A stretch of DNA of 42,401 nt from Lysobacterales bacterium (lineage in GTDB: Bacteria; Pseudomonadota; Gammaproteobacteria; Xanthomonadales; SZUA-38): assembly GCA_030065125.1 (NCBI GenBank), contig JASJDM010000064.1, positions 1 to 42,401 on the forward strand, read 5' to 3'. Positions 31,955 to 40,193 of the stretch are shown piece after piece; within the stretch, counting starts at the first letter, position 1; each line of letters opens with the position of its first letter. The notes below the pieces were generated by a model, which had not been told where the DNA came from, did no database searches, and saw nothing but the letters and a program-made list of their open reading frames with translations. The translations under genes and the position numbers were made by a program.

Positions 31955-34900
31955 TCACAAGCCGAAACAGCTTTCCTCGAAGCTGGAGTAGAACGAGACG
32001 TCGTCGTTGGCGTCTACCGTGAGCAGGAACTCCAGGGTTTCGACCGTGCTGCTGTCATCCGCGCTGACCACCACCTCGAACGGTGAGCCGGCCAGGTCAC
32101 CGGCCACCGCCGTGCCGCTGATGATGCCCGTGGCTGGATCGATGCCGAAGGAAGCGGGCAGTCCGACCTGGCTGAACACGTAGGGACCACCGGAGAACTC
32201 ACCGGCCGTGGCGATGCTGGCGGCGACATCCACCTGGACCCGGCGGCCGCCCCGGGCGCAGGCGGCAACGGGAAGCAGGTTAGACACGGTGATCGAGACC
32301 GTGGCGGTGTTGCTGGTGGCGCCGTCGGCGTCATCCACCTGGTACTGGAACGAGCCCAGGGTGGTGTCACTGCCGTCATGGGTAAAGGTAAAGGTCTGGT
32401 CACCATTGTCGCTGACCGTCCCGTTCACTTCGCCACCCACCAGGGAGACGGGTCCGGCGGGAATGCCGTCCTCGGCGTCACTGTCGTTGTCGGTGAGCTG
32501 GGCGGCGCTGAGGGTCAGGCTCTCGCCCACCAGGACAAACAACAGGCCGCCAGGCCCGTCGTCGCTGGCCACCGGTGGATCATTCTGGGGATTGATGTCC
32601 AGGGTTACCGTGGCCACAGTGCTGGCGGCGCCGTTGCTGTCAGTCACCTGGTACTGGAAGGTGGCGCTGGTGGTTTCACCGCCGTCGTGGGTGAAGGAAA
32701 AGGTCTGGTTGCCGTTATCGACCACGCCGCCGTTGCTGGTTACTCCGGCTATGGACACGGTGCCGCCGGGAGTGCCGTCTTCGGCGTCGGTGTCATTGGC
32801 GGTGAGCTCAGCCGCCGTGATGGTCAGGCTGTCTCCCTCATCCAGGGTGAAGCCGACACCGGGACCGTCGTCGTTGGCCACCGGCGGGTCGTTCTGGGGG
32901 TTCACCGTCAGGTTGACCGTGGCGGTGCCGCTGCTGGCGCCGTTGCTGTCGGTGACCTGGTACTGGAACGAGGCCGTCAGGGTCTCGCTGCCGTCATGGG
33001 TGAAGGTGAAGGTCTGATTGCCGTTGTCCACCGCGACGCCGTTGCTGGGGCTGCCGGTCAGGGAGACGGTACCGCCGGGCGTTCCGTCCTCGGCGTCGGT
33101 GTCGTTGCCGGTGAGTTGCGCTGCGCTCAGGGTGACCCCCTGGCCTTCATCCACGTCAAACGGGCTGCCAGGGCCGTCGTCGTTGGCCACGGGAGAGTCG
33201 TTCTGTGGGTTCACCGTCAGGCTCACGGTGGCCGTGCCGCTGCTGGCGCCGTTGCTGTCGGTGACCTGGTACTGGAACGACGCGCTGGTGGTTTCGGAGC
33301 CGTCGTGGGTGAAAGTGAAAGTCTGATTGCCGTTGTCCACCACGCTGCCGTTGCTGGTGGTGCCGGTGATGGACACGTTGCCGTCGGGGATGCCGTCTTC
33401 GGCGTCGGTATCATTGGCTTTCAGTTGAGCGGCCGTGAGGGTAACGAAGACACCTTCGTCAACCTGGAACACGCCGCCGGGGCCATCGTCATTGGCCAGG
33501 GGAGGGTCATTCTGTGGGTTCACCGTCAGGCTCACGGTGGCCGTACCGCTGCTGGCACCGTTGCTGTCGGTGACCTGGTACTGGAACGACGCGTTGGTGG
33601 TTTCGGAGCCGTCGTGGGTGAAGGTGAAGGTCTGGTTGCCGTTGTCCACCACGCTGCCGTTGCTGGTGGTTCCGGCCAGGGAGACGGTGCCGCCGGGGGT
33701 GCCGTCTTCGGCGTCGGTGTCGTTGCTGGTGAGCTGGGCTGCGCTCAGGGTGACCCCCTGGTCCTCGTCGACCTGGAACACGCCGCCCGGTCCATCGTCA
33801 TTGGCCTCGGGGTCATCGTTCTGGGGATTGACCGTGAGACTGACCGTGGCGGTATTGCTGGTGTTGCCGTCAGAATCGTCCACCTGGTACTGGAAGCTGG
33901 CGGTGGTGGTCTCGGTGCCGTCATGGGTGAAGGTGAAGGTCTGGTTGCCGTTGTCCACCACGCTGCCGTTAGTGGTGCTGCCCACCAGGCTCACCGCCCC
34001 GGTGGGTGTTGTGTCTTCTGTATCGGTGTCATTGAGAGTCAGGTTGGCGGCCGTCAGCGTTACGCCCTGGCCCTCGTCCACCAGGAACAATCCGCCCGGG
34101 CCATCGTCGTTGGCCACCGGGCTGTCGCCGTTGGTGTTGACGGTGACCTGGGCGTATTGATACGCGCAGATGTCGGTTTCGCTGCCGCCGCCATCGTCCA
34201 CGCACACCCGGTACACAAAGCGGTCGCTGGTGCTGCCACCGCCGTCGTGGGTGTAGTTGAAAGTGCCGTTGGAAAACAGGGACACGGTGCCGTTTTCTGC
34301 CGGCAGGAATTCCTGGGTGCTGAGCAGCAGGCCAGTCAGCGTCGTATCCTGGGCCACATCATTGGCCAGCAGCGAGGTGGCGCCGCCGTCAACGGTAGTA
34401 ACGGTGCCGCCGGTATTCACCGTGAGGTTGTCGGCCACCGGCGCAGGTACCCGGATCGAGTTGAAGTTCCAGTTGAAACCCGTGTTGTAAAAGGTATTGG
34501 CCACGCTGATGCGTATGTTGTTGCCGTCGATGAAGAAGCCACTCAGCTGGCACACCGCAAACGTGGTTTCCGCATTGTCGAAGGCTACGTTGACTTCGCA
34601 GCCTGAGCCCGTGGTGAGGCCGGCATAGTTTAAGGTGACGGTATAGTCATCCGCGGTGCCCGCCGTCCGGTCCACCCCGGTGCGGGCGTGGGTCAGGGTG
34701 GCTACGTCGTCCGGCGTGAGGCCATGCTGGATCTCGTCGAAGAACTGGCCCTGCTGCATGACGGCCTCGGTGGCGGGCAGGCCGAACTCGCCGGTGGCGA
34801 CCGTGCGGTCGGCGTTGGCGGGGAAATTGTCGCCCATGGGCAGGTTGGCGACGTCCCGGGTGTAGGTGGTGACGTCCGGGATGGACGGGATGCTGAACGG

Positions 34901-35443
34901 ATTGTTTACCCCGGAAAAGAACCAGTGCATGTTGACGTCGTCACCGCGGACGTCGTCGGTGGATCCCAGGATCGTGTCCGTGCCTGCGTCGAGATTGTAA
35001 GCGTTGTCCGCGCCGTCGGTGGTCTTGGTGTAGTCCCGATTCTCCGGCGGCTCTCCGGATTCCGTGGCCAGGTTGGGGTGGGCCAGTCCAATGCAGTGGC
35101 CCAGTTCGTGGGTGACCACCGATTCCCAGTCCAGTTCGTTGGATGCCAGGTCGTTGTTGCCGCCCAGCCGCAGGTTGTCCAGGGTTGGAACGAACTGGTT
35201 GTAGCGGTCCACGGCGTTTTGCACCGGCACCACCATGGCTGCCGCATTCGGGCTGGTGGGGTCGATGCACACGTCCACCGTGATGCTGGCGCCGGTGCCC
35301 AGGTAGCCCTCGGGATGCGCTACGACGTTCACGCCGTTGCTTTCACCGGCAAACACGTACGAGCCCGCTTCAGCAGGCTCATTGGGATACAGAAATAGCA
35401 CCCCGCAGCCGGCTGACACCAGCAATAGCCTGAACCCGTTCAT
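31955..35443 (-). CDS. Large secreted metallopeptidase-like protein with tandem cadherin/VCBS-like repeats
   Basis: A 1162-residue exported protein. After a signal peptide (about residues 1-27) comes a domain with HELGHCIGLAH at 112-122, the HExxHxxGxxH zinc site of matrixin-like metallopeptidases. From about residue 340 there is one divergent repeat and then six near-identical repeats of 103 residues, each NDDGPGG...VDEGQGVTLSAAQL...NDTDAEDG...NGSVVDNGNQTFTFTHDGSET...FQYQVTDSNGASSGTATVSLTVNPQND. These resemble VCBS/cadherin-like adhesin domains with calcium-binding acidic loops. A putative Ig-like domain follows (VGLPASFGIDPATGIISG), and the chain ends FYSSFEESCFGL. The ATG overlaps the upstream gene's stop by 4 bp. 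It could be a surface adhesin with proteolytic head or a secreted protease. Confidence 0.87.
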   Translation of the reverse strand: MNGFRLLLVSAGCGVLFLYPNEPAEAGSYVFAGESNGVNVVAHPEGYLGTGASITVDVCIDPTSPNAAAMVVPVQNAVDRYNQFVPTLDNLRLGGNNDLASNELDWESVVTHELGHCIGLAHPNLATESGEPPENRDYTKTTDGADNAYNLDAGTDTILGSTDDVRGDDVNMHWFFSGVNNPFSIPSIPDVTTYTRDVANLPMGDNFPANADRTVATGEFGLPATEAVMQQGQFFDEIQHGLTPDDVATLTHARTGVDRTAGTADDYTVTLNYAGLTTGSGCEVNVAFDNAETTFAVCQLSGFFIDGNNIRISVANTFYNTGFNWNFNSIRVPAPVADNLTVNTGGTVTTVDGGATSLLANDVAQDTTLTGLLLSTQEFLPAENGTVSLFSNGTFNYTHDGGGSTSDRFVYRVCVDDGGGSETDICAYQYAQVTVNTNGDSPVANDDGPGGLFLVDEGQGVTLTAANLTLNDTDTEDTTPTGAVSLVGSTTNGSVVDNGNQTFTFTHDGTETTTASFQYQVDDSDGNTSNTATVSLTVNPQNDDPEANDDGPGGVFQVDEDQGVTLSAAQLTSNDTDAEDGTPGGTVSLAGTTSNGSVVDNGNQTFTFTHDGSETTNASFQYQVTDSNGASSGTATVSLTVNPQNDPPLANDDGPGGVFQVDEGVFVTLTAAQLKANDTDAEDGIPDGNVSITGTTSNGSVVDNGNQTFTFTHDGSETTSASFQYQVTDSNGASSGTATVSLTVNPQNDSPVANDDGPGSPFDVDEGQGVTLSAAQLTGNDTDAEDGTPGGTVSLTGSPSNGVAVDNGNQTFTFTHDGSETLTASFQYQVTDSNGASSGTATVNLTVNPQNDPPVANDDGPGVGFTLDEGDSLTITAAELTANDTDAEDGTPGGTVSIAGVTSNGGVVDNGNQTFSFTHDGGETTSATFQYQVTDSNGAASTVATVTLDINPQNDPPVASDDGPGGLLFVLVGESLTLSAAQLTDNDSDAEDGIPAGPVSLVGGEVNGTVSDNGDQTFTFTHDGSDTTLGSFQYQVDDADGATSNTATVSITVSNLLPVAACARGGRRVQVDVAASIATAGEFSGGPYVFSQVGLPASFGIDPATGIISGTAVAGDLAGSPFEVVVSADDSSTVETLEFLLTVDANDDVSFYSSFEESCFGL
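32274..34123 (-). repeat. Six tandem 309-bp coding repeats
   Basis: The motif (a/g)TTCTGnGG recurs at exact 309-bp intervals: its leading TC begins at 32580, 32889, 33198, 33507 and 33816. The period is exact for all five landmarks, so no indel separates these units. Each encodes 103 residues. Units 2-4 are nearly identical in protein, pointing to recent duplication or gene conversion. Confidence 0.9.
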
Positions 35444-36048
35444 TGTTGTCCCCGCAATGTCTGCATGGACAGCGGCGCGCGCTTGACTGCACCGATGTTG
35501 CCATGGGCGAGGGCCAGCAGATCACGTTCGAGGGAGGCAAAACTGCCGACCTGGACCAGTCCCGGGAAGCGCCGATCAGTGGTCTGCAGGTTTTCCATCA
35601 GCAGCGGGGTTTTGCCGCCGCTCGACACAAACACCTGCAGCTCGCTGATGGTCTGGTCAGAGGAATAAAACAGTTCCCCGGTCTGCTGCTCCTGACTGAT
35701 GGCCGCTTCCTCGGCGGCTTCTACCAGCCCGACGGAGTCCGCCTCGTGCAGTTGTGCCTGCACCACCCGGCTGATAATGCCGGCCAGCTCTGATTCGTCC
35801 AGGTTGATCTCGTACACGCCGGCCCGGCTGGTGTAGGCAGGGTGATAAATGACGGCCCGTCCCGAGCCGTAGATTCGCAACAGGGGCGTGGGGTCACGCT
35901 CGGCCAGCTTCAGCGAATAGCGGGAGTATTCCAGCAGCAGGTAGTTGTCATCCCTGGGGAACTCGGGAACCTCCTGGGCCAGTCCGGCACCCCCGGGCAG
36001 CAGCACCAGTAGCGCCAGCGCGCAAGACAGCCATATCTTTCGGATCAT
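35440..36048 (-). CDS. Exported protein of unknown function
   Basis: A 202-residue protein with a clear signal peptide (LSCALALLVLLPGGAGLAQ). The mature part has YLLLEYSRYSLKLAERDPTPLLRIYGSGRAVIYHPAYTS early on, then an acidic helical region (LDESELAGIISRVVQAQLHEADSVGLVEAAEEAA) and a beta-rich end. No cysteine or membrane helix is left after the signal region. I do not recognise the family; the RIYGSGRAVIYHP phrase looks like a strand pair. Its stop overlaps the start of the repeat-bearing metallopeptidase-like gene by 4 bp, so it may be an inhibitor, chaperone or export partner for that protein. It is divergent from the lipid A acyltransferase gene. Confidence 0.75.
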   Translation of the reverse strand: MIRKIWLSCALALLVLLPGGAGLAQEVPEFPRDDNYLLLEYSRYSLKLAERDPTPLLRIYGSGRAVIYHPAYTSRAGVYEINLDESELAGIISRVVQAQLHEADSVGLVEAAEEAAISQEQQTGELFYSSDQTISELQVFVSSGGKTPLLMENLQTTDRRFPGLVQVGSFASLERDLLALAHGNIGAVKRAPLSMQTLRGQQ

Positions 36049-36118
36049 TCCGATACTTCCCTGTTATTCAGCGATAGCCTGAGTGTAGCAGGATGTGGCG
36101 GATAGGTTGGCGGATGCG

Positions 36119-36148
36119 TTGACTAGGTAGATTTCTTGATAGGATAGT
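36119..36148 (+). promoter_or_regulatory. Predicted promoter of the acyltransferase gene
   Basis: TTGACT at 36119-36124 and GATAGT at 36143-36148 are spaced by 18 bp in an AT-richer stretch, 59 bp before the ATG at 36208. Five of six and four of six bases match the consensus. Confidence 0.5.
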
Positions 36149-36207
36149 CAGCACACAACGATAAACTTGAGAACGCCGGTAGGGAACCGGAAGTTCCTCA
36201 ACCTCCC

Positions 36208-37170
36208 ATGGCCACCGATACCTCTCTGCTACCTGAGCATCACTGGAAAGGGCTGCCGCCCCTGCAGCTGCCGTGCTCCCGGAAAGCCCGGGTGGGACGC
36301 TTTATCCTGAATTCGTTGGGGAAACTGCCTCTGTGGCTGAACCACGGGGTGGCCAGCGTTATCGGCACCATCATTTTCTGCCTGCCGCTGAACTACCGGA
36401 ACAACGCCAGGGATAACCTGAAACGCTGTTTTCCCGAGTATGGGCCCCTGCGGCGCAGTTTCATGCTGTTGCGCACCATGCAGGAGACCGCCAAGAACTT
36501 TGCCGAGATGGGCTATCTCTGGGCGCGGCCGCCCCGTAAGGTGCTGGCCAAGATCCGGGAGATCCAGGGCGAACACCTGCTGGACCAGGCCGTCGCATCG
36601 GGCCGACCGATCCTGTTCGGCGCGCCGCACCTGGGCGCATGGGAACTGCTCAGCATTTTCCTGGCCAGCCGCACCCGGATTTCGAGTCTGTACAGAGCCC
36701 GCAAGGACGCCGGGCTGGATCGCCTGATCCTGGACGCGCGCTGCCGATTTGGCGCCAACATGATCAGCACCGATGCGGCGGGCATCCGCTCGCTGATCAA
36801 GCATCTCCGCGCCGGCGAAACCATCGGCATCCTGCCGGATCACCGTCCACAGTCCCAGCAGGGCGTTTACGCCCCGTTTTTCGGCCACCCGGCTTACACC
36901 GCCACCCTGTTTCCAAAGCTGTGCCAGCGCTACAAGCCGGTGGTACTGTGCGGCTTTGCCCGGCGGCTGTCCTTCGGGCGCGGTTACTGCATCCATATCT
37001 GCGAACCGGGCCCTGAGATCTATTCCTCGGATGAACAGGAGTCGGCGGCGGCCCTGAACGCCACCATTGAAACTCTTGCCCGGTCTGCCGTGTCCCAATA
37101 CCAATGGACCTATCAGCGATTCACCGGATCGGAACAGGCCGGCCAGTCCGAGCCCCTGGGTACTTCCTGA
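36208..37170 (+). CDS. Lipid A biosynthesis acyltransferase, LpxL/HtrB family
   Basis: A 320-residue inner-membrane-associated acyltransferase. One hydrophobic segment (LWLNHGVASVIGTIIFCLPL, about 42-61) precedes the catalytic domain. The HxxxxE/D motif is HLGAWE (H141, E146), and the later GILPDHRPQSQQGVYAPFFG block is the family's second conserved region. Members add a secondary acyl chain to lipid A or a related glycolipid. It overlaps a DUF3108 gene at the 3' end, which in turn converges with msbA, so three envelope-lipid genes are grouped. Which acyl chain or position it uses cannot be told; LpxL is the best of LpxL/LpxM/LpxP. Confidence 0.85.
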   Translation: MATDTSLLPEHHWKGLPPLQLPCSRKARVGRFILNSLGKLPLWLNHGVASVIGTIIFCLPLNYRNNARDNLKRCFPEYGPLRRSFMLLRTMQETAKNFAEMGYLWARPPRKVLAKIREIQGEHLLDQAVASGRPILFGAPHLGAWELLSIFLASRTRISSLYRARKDAGLDRLILDARCRFGANMISTDAAGIRSLIKHLRAGETIGILPDHRPQSQQGVYAPFFGHPAYTATLFPKLCQRYKPVVLCGFARRLSFGRGYCIHICEPGPEIYSSDEQESAAALNATIETLARSAVSQYQWTYQRFTGSEQAGQSEPLGTS

Positions 37171-37907
37171 TCTTATTGCTCGGCCTCTCTGGGTTCGGAT
37201 TCCTGGCCCATGCGGCAGAGCCCCCAACCCTGCGCGCACTGGAGCCCTTTTCCGCCACGTACAAAGTCAAGCGAGGCGTTGCCAGCGCCGAGATGAAGCA
37301 AAGCCTGCAGTTCGACGGTGGCCAGTGGCTGGCCGAGACCAGCCTGCGCGCCCGCGGTGTGTTGAGTCTTTTTGCCGGTGGAACCGCCACCGAGCGAAGC
37401 TGGATGGCTCCGGCTGGTGACGCCTTCCACAGCCTGCGCTACCAGTCCGTCGACGAAATCTCACGGGACAAACACCGGATCAATGCCGACTTCGACTGGG
37501 AGCAGGGTGTGGTCACCGGCCGCTTCGATGAGACGCATTTCTCACACCCCATTGAGCAGCGCCTGGATGATCGCGTGTCCCTGCAGTACGCGCTGATGGT
37601 GGCGCTGGAGCAGGGCAGGCGGCCCGACCAGCTCCAGGTGCTGCATGAGGACGGGATCCGCAGCCTTGACGTGCGCTACCTGGAGCCTAAAAAAATCAAG
37701 GTTCCCGCCGGCACCTACGAGGCCATTGGCATCAGCTACCAGCGCCAGGGGTCCAGCCGCATGACCACGATGTGGTGTGCCGAGGCCCTGGGTTTCCTGC
37801 CCGTGGTCATCGAACAGACCAAGCAGGGGAAACGTCGATTCCGGGCACGTCTGACCTCGTATCAGCCCGCTGTCCCGACCTCGTCACCGGCGGCCTCAGA
37901 GAACTGA
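37104..37907 (+). CDS. DUF3108 domain exported protein
   Basis: A 267-residue protein with a signal peptide (VRAPGYFLILLLGLSGFGFLAHA). The mature part is the DUF3108 beta-rich domain: FSATYKVKRGVASAEMKQSLQ, TERSWMAPAGDAFHSLRYQS, then DGIRSLDVRYLEPKKIKVPAGTYEAIGISYQ and TTMWCAEALGFLPVVIEQ. The function of DUF3108 proteins is not established; they are periplasmic and often near envelope genes. ATG at 37104 overlaps the acyltransferase end by 67 bp. A TTG at 37176 would avoid the overlap but would cut into the signal peptide, so ATG is preferred. The last 46 bp overlap the 3' end of msbA on the other strand. Confidence 0.83.
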   Translation: MDLSAIHRIGTGRPVRAPGYFLILLLGLSGFGFLAHAAEPPTLRALEPFSATYKVKRGVASAEMKQSLQFDGGQWLAETSLRARGVLSLFAGGTATERSWMAPAGDAFHSLRYQSVDEISRDKHRINADFDWEQGVVTGRFDETHFSHPIEQRLDDRVSLQYALMVALEQGRRPDQLQVLHEDGIRSLDVRYLEPKKIKVPAGTYEAIGISYQRQGSSRMTTMWCAEALGFLPVVIEQTKQGKRRFRARLTSYQPAVPTSSPAASEN

Positions 37908-39634
37908 ATCCGGTAGAGGGTGGCGTAGTGACCTTCGTTGGCCAGCAATTCCCGGTGAGTCCCCGATTCCACCAGCTGTCCCTGTTCCAGCACCATCACG
38001 CGATCTGCGTTTTCGATCGTGGACAGCCGGTGGGCAATCACCAGGGTGGTGCGGTCCCGGGTCAGCGCCATCACCGCCTGCTGCACGTCCCGCTCGGTTT
38101 CTGAATCCAGCGCCGAGGTGGCTTCGTCCAGCACCAGGATTGGCGCGTTGAGCAACACGGCCCGGGCAATGGCAATCCGCTGGCGCTGCCCACCGGACAG
38201 CTGCACGCCGCCCGGTCCGATCAGCGTGTCCATGCCTTCGGGCAGCTGCCTGATGAATTCCAGGGCCCCCGCGGTTTTTGCGGCCTGGCGGATCTGTTCT
38301 GCCGGAGTACCCGCCAGCCGTCCGTAGGCGATATTGGCCGCCACGGTATCGTTGAACAGCACGATGTTCTGACTGACCACGGCAATGGCGCCGCGCAGTT
38401 CATCCAGCACGTAGTCCTTGACATTGACACCGTCGATCAGCACCTGCCCCGCGCTGGTTTCATAGAATCGCGGCAGCAGGTTGATCAGGCTGGTTTTGCC
38501 GCCGCCGCTGCGGCCGACGATGGCGGTCAGGGTGCCGGCCTCGATCTCGAAGCTGATCCGGTCCAGGGCGGCCACTTCGCTGTCGGCGTACTGCAGCGAT
38601 ACGTCCTGGAAAGTGATGCGGCCCGATATGCCGGCGGCGCTGACGCTGCCGGAGTCCTTTTCGTTGGGTTCATCCAGTACCTGGAAGACGCTGTCAGCGG
38701 CGGCGATGCCGGTCTGGATGGTTGCCAGCACATTGGTCATGCGGCGCAGGGACGGCAGCAGGGCCAGCATGGCGGTGATGAAAGCGATGAAGGCGCCAGG
38801 CGTCATGCCGGACTGGGCCAGAGAAGTCGTGGCGTAAAAAAAGATGCCGGCCAGGGCCGCGCCCGCAATGATATGCACCAGCGCGGCGGCGCCATGCTTG
38901 GTCAGAATCAGGCGCACGTGCTGGCTGCGATTGCGGGCATTGATCTGGCGAAAACGCTCGGACTCCGAGTCCTGGGCCTTCATCAGCTTGACCACCTGGT
39001 GCCCGGCAATGACCTCGTTGGCCCGCTGGGCCACGCCGCCCACCGTGTCCTGGATCTTGCGGCTGTAACGGCGAAACTTGCGGCTGACCAGCCGTGCCAG
39101 CAAGGCCACCGGCGGGCCCAGCAGCAGCACTACCAGGGTGAGCTTGGCGCTGCTGACCAGCATCACCACGAAAAAGCCGATGACGTACAGGCTGTCGCGC
39201 ATCAGGATGGTGATGGCGTCGGTACTGGCTGCGGCCACCTGTTCCACATTGAAGGTCAGCCGGGAGATCAGGCCGCCCTGGGCCTGGCGGTCAAAGAAGA
39301 TGGTGGGAAGCACCAGCAGTTTGTCGAACAGGTCCTGGCGCAGGTCGAAAACCACCGAGCGACCGGCCCGGCTCATGCAGTACCCCGAGATCAGCGCACC
39401 CAGGCCCCGGCCGACAAAAATGACCAGCACCAGCGCCGGCAGCCAGGACACCGCCCGCCAGTCGTCACCCACGAATCCTTCGTCCAGCAGCGGGCGCATC
39501 AGGGCGGTAAAGCCGGCGGTACAGGCCGCATCCAGAGCCATGCCGCCGATGGCCAAGCCGATCAGCCACAGGTATCTGCGGCTGTAGCCCAACAGGCGAC
39601 GGAATACGGCCTTTGCCTGGGCGGGTTCCAGCAT
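37862..39634 (-). CDS. msbA: Lipid A export ATP-binding/permease protein MsbA
   Basis: A 590-residue half-transporter of the ABC exporter type that flips lipid A-core across the inner membrane. Six membrane helices are in residues about 20-310. The nucleotide-binding domain has Walker A GRSGGGKTS, Q-loop VSQNIVLF, signature LSGGQRQR, Walker B ILVLDEATSALD and the H-loop VIAHRLS. ATG at 39632-39634 is used; an in-frame TTG at 39659-39661 would add nine residues and neither has a strong ribosome site. It converges with the DUF3108 gene and shares 46 bp with its 3' coding end. The nearby acyltransferase supports a lipid A substrate. Confidence 0.9.
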   Translation of the reverse strand: MLEPAQAKAVFRRLLGYSRRYLWLIGLAIGGMALDAACTAGFTALMRPLLDEGFVGDDWRAVSWLPALVLVIFVGRGLGALISGYCMSRAGRSVVFDLRQDLFDKLLVLPTIFFDRQAQGGLISRLTFNVEQVAAASTDAITILMRDSLYVIGFFVVMLVSSAKLTLVVLLLGPPVALLARLVSRKFRRYSRKIQDTVGGVAQRANEVIAGHQVVKLMKAQDSESERFRQINARNRSQHVRLILTKHGAAALVHIIAGAALAGIFFYATTSLAQSGMTPGAFIAFITAMLALLPSLRRMTNVLATIQTGIAAADSVFQVLDEPNEKDSGSVSAAGISGRITFQDVSLQYADSEVAALDRISFEIEAGTLTAIVGRSGGGKTSLINLLPRFYETSAGQVLIDGVNVKDYVLDELRGAIAVVSQNIVLFNDTVAANIAYGRLAGTPAEQIRQAAKTAGALEFIRQLPEGMDTLIGPGGVQLSGGQRQRIAIARAVLLNAPILVLDEATSALDSETERDVQQAVMALTRDRTTLVIAHRLSTIENADRVMVLEQGQLVESGTHRELLANEGHYATLYRIQFSEAAGDEVGTAG

Positions 39635-39880
39635 CTTTGTTTCGGGACTGGCGGTGTTCAATGCCCCTGGACCGCGTTAATCAAAACGTTCGTTGGCCTG
39701 GCTTGAGAACCGCCGGGCACAACACCGGAGGGAATGTTAGCAGAGCCCCCGCGGAATGAATCGGCAAAATCCTGAAGGGCGCGAATTCTGCCCTCCGACA
39801 AGGGGCGGAAAAAACCTCCGGCAACCGGAAAACGCTGTGCGTTCGGACACATGGGCCTCGCAAATGGACCAGTAGCCGGC

Positions 39881-39944
39881 GCAAATCATGGTGGCGCGGG
39901 ATTCGCCAGTTTTTACGTTTGAAAAAACTGGCTGGGAGATTTGC
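39881..39944 (+). promoter_or_regulatory. Nested inverted repeat, possible structured leader RNA or terminator
   Basis: An inner 10-bp perfect stem, GCCAGTTTTT at 39905-39914 and AAAAACTGGC at 39923-39932, has an 8-nt loop. Outside it, GCAAATC at 39881-39887 pairs with GATTTGC at 39938-39944. Together they could fold into a two-tier hairpin. No gene ends here on either strand, which argues against a simple terminator. Confidence 0.45.
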
Positions 39945-40003
39945 ACTTCATGGTCGGACTGTCGCCGCCGAAGATCAAAAAAACAATGACTTAGGAGACT
40001 GGC

Positions 40004-40150
40004 GTGAAACCTGCATCAGCGATGACTGCGGCACGAAATCGCGAACGAAATGAAAAGAAATGGCGGTTACAAATCAGTATCAAAACGTCGCGGTTTCTTA
40101 CGTTCCGATACTTACTCGAGTTAACACACAATCGCCGCCAGAAGAGCTAA
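40004..40150 (+). CDS. Possible 48-residue basic ORF upstream of the protease
   Basis: A GTG at 40004 is preceded by TAGGAGA with 6 nt between GGAG and the start, one of the best ribosome sites in the window. The frame gives 48 residues rich in Arg and Lys (for example ARNRERNEKKWR) and stops with TAA at 40148-40150, 43 bp before the protease ATG. It has no signal peptide. It could be a leader peptide that regulates the protease gene, a small protein, or chance. Codon use is less GC-biased than in neighbours, which lowers confidence. Confidence 0.38.
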   Translation: MKPASAMTAARNRERNEKKWRLQISIKTSRFLTFRYLLELTHNRRQKS

Positions 40151-40193
40151 CTTAGGATCCAATGGTCAAGACCTCGAGTCACGGAACGACATC

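Larger units (their letters stand above)
39635..40193. other. 559-bp divergent intergenic/leader region
   Basis: This is the longest gap between confident genes. It separates msbA (minus) and the subtilisin gene (plus). Contents: the msbA promoter area (39662-39800, no firm boxes found), a nested inverted repeat at 39881-39944, and a possible 48-residue ORF at 40004-40150. The part from 39900 to 40150 is clearly more AT-rich than the flanking genes. Confidence 0.7.

Noticed and set aside
32378..34606. A 742-codon plus-strand frame over the 309-bp repeats, with periodic VVGEGEGLVAVVHHAAV-like stretches
   Set aside because: Its periodicity simply mirrors the repeats. The minus-strand frame has a signal peptide, a zinc-peptidase motif and known repeat features.
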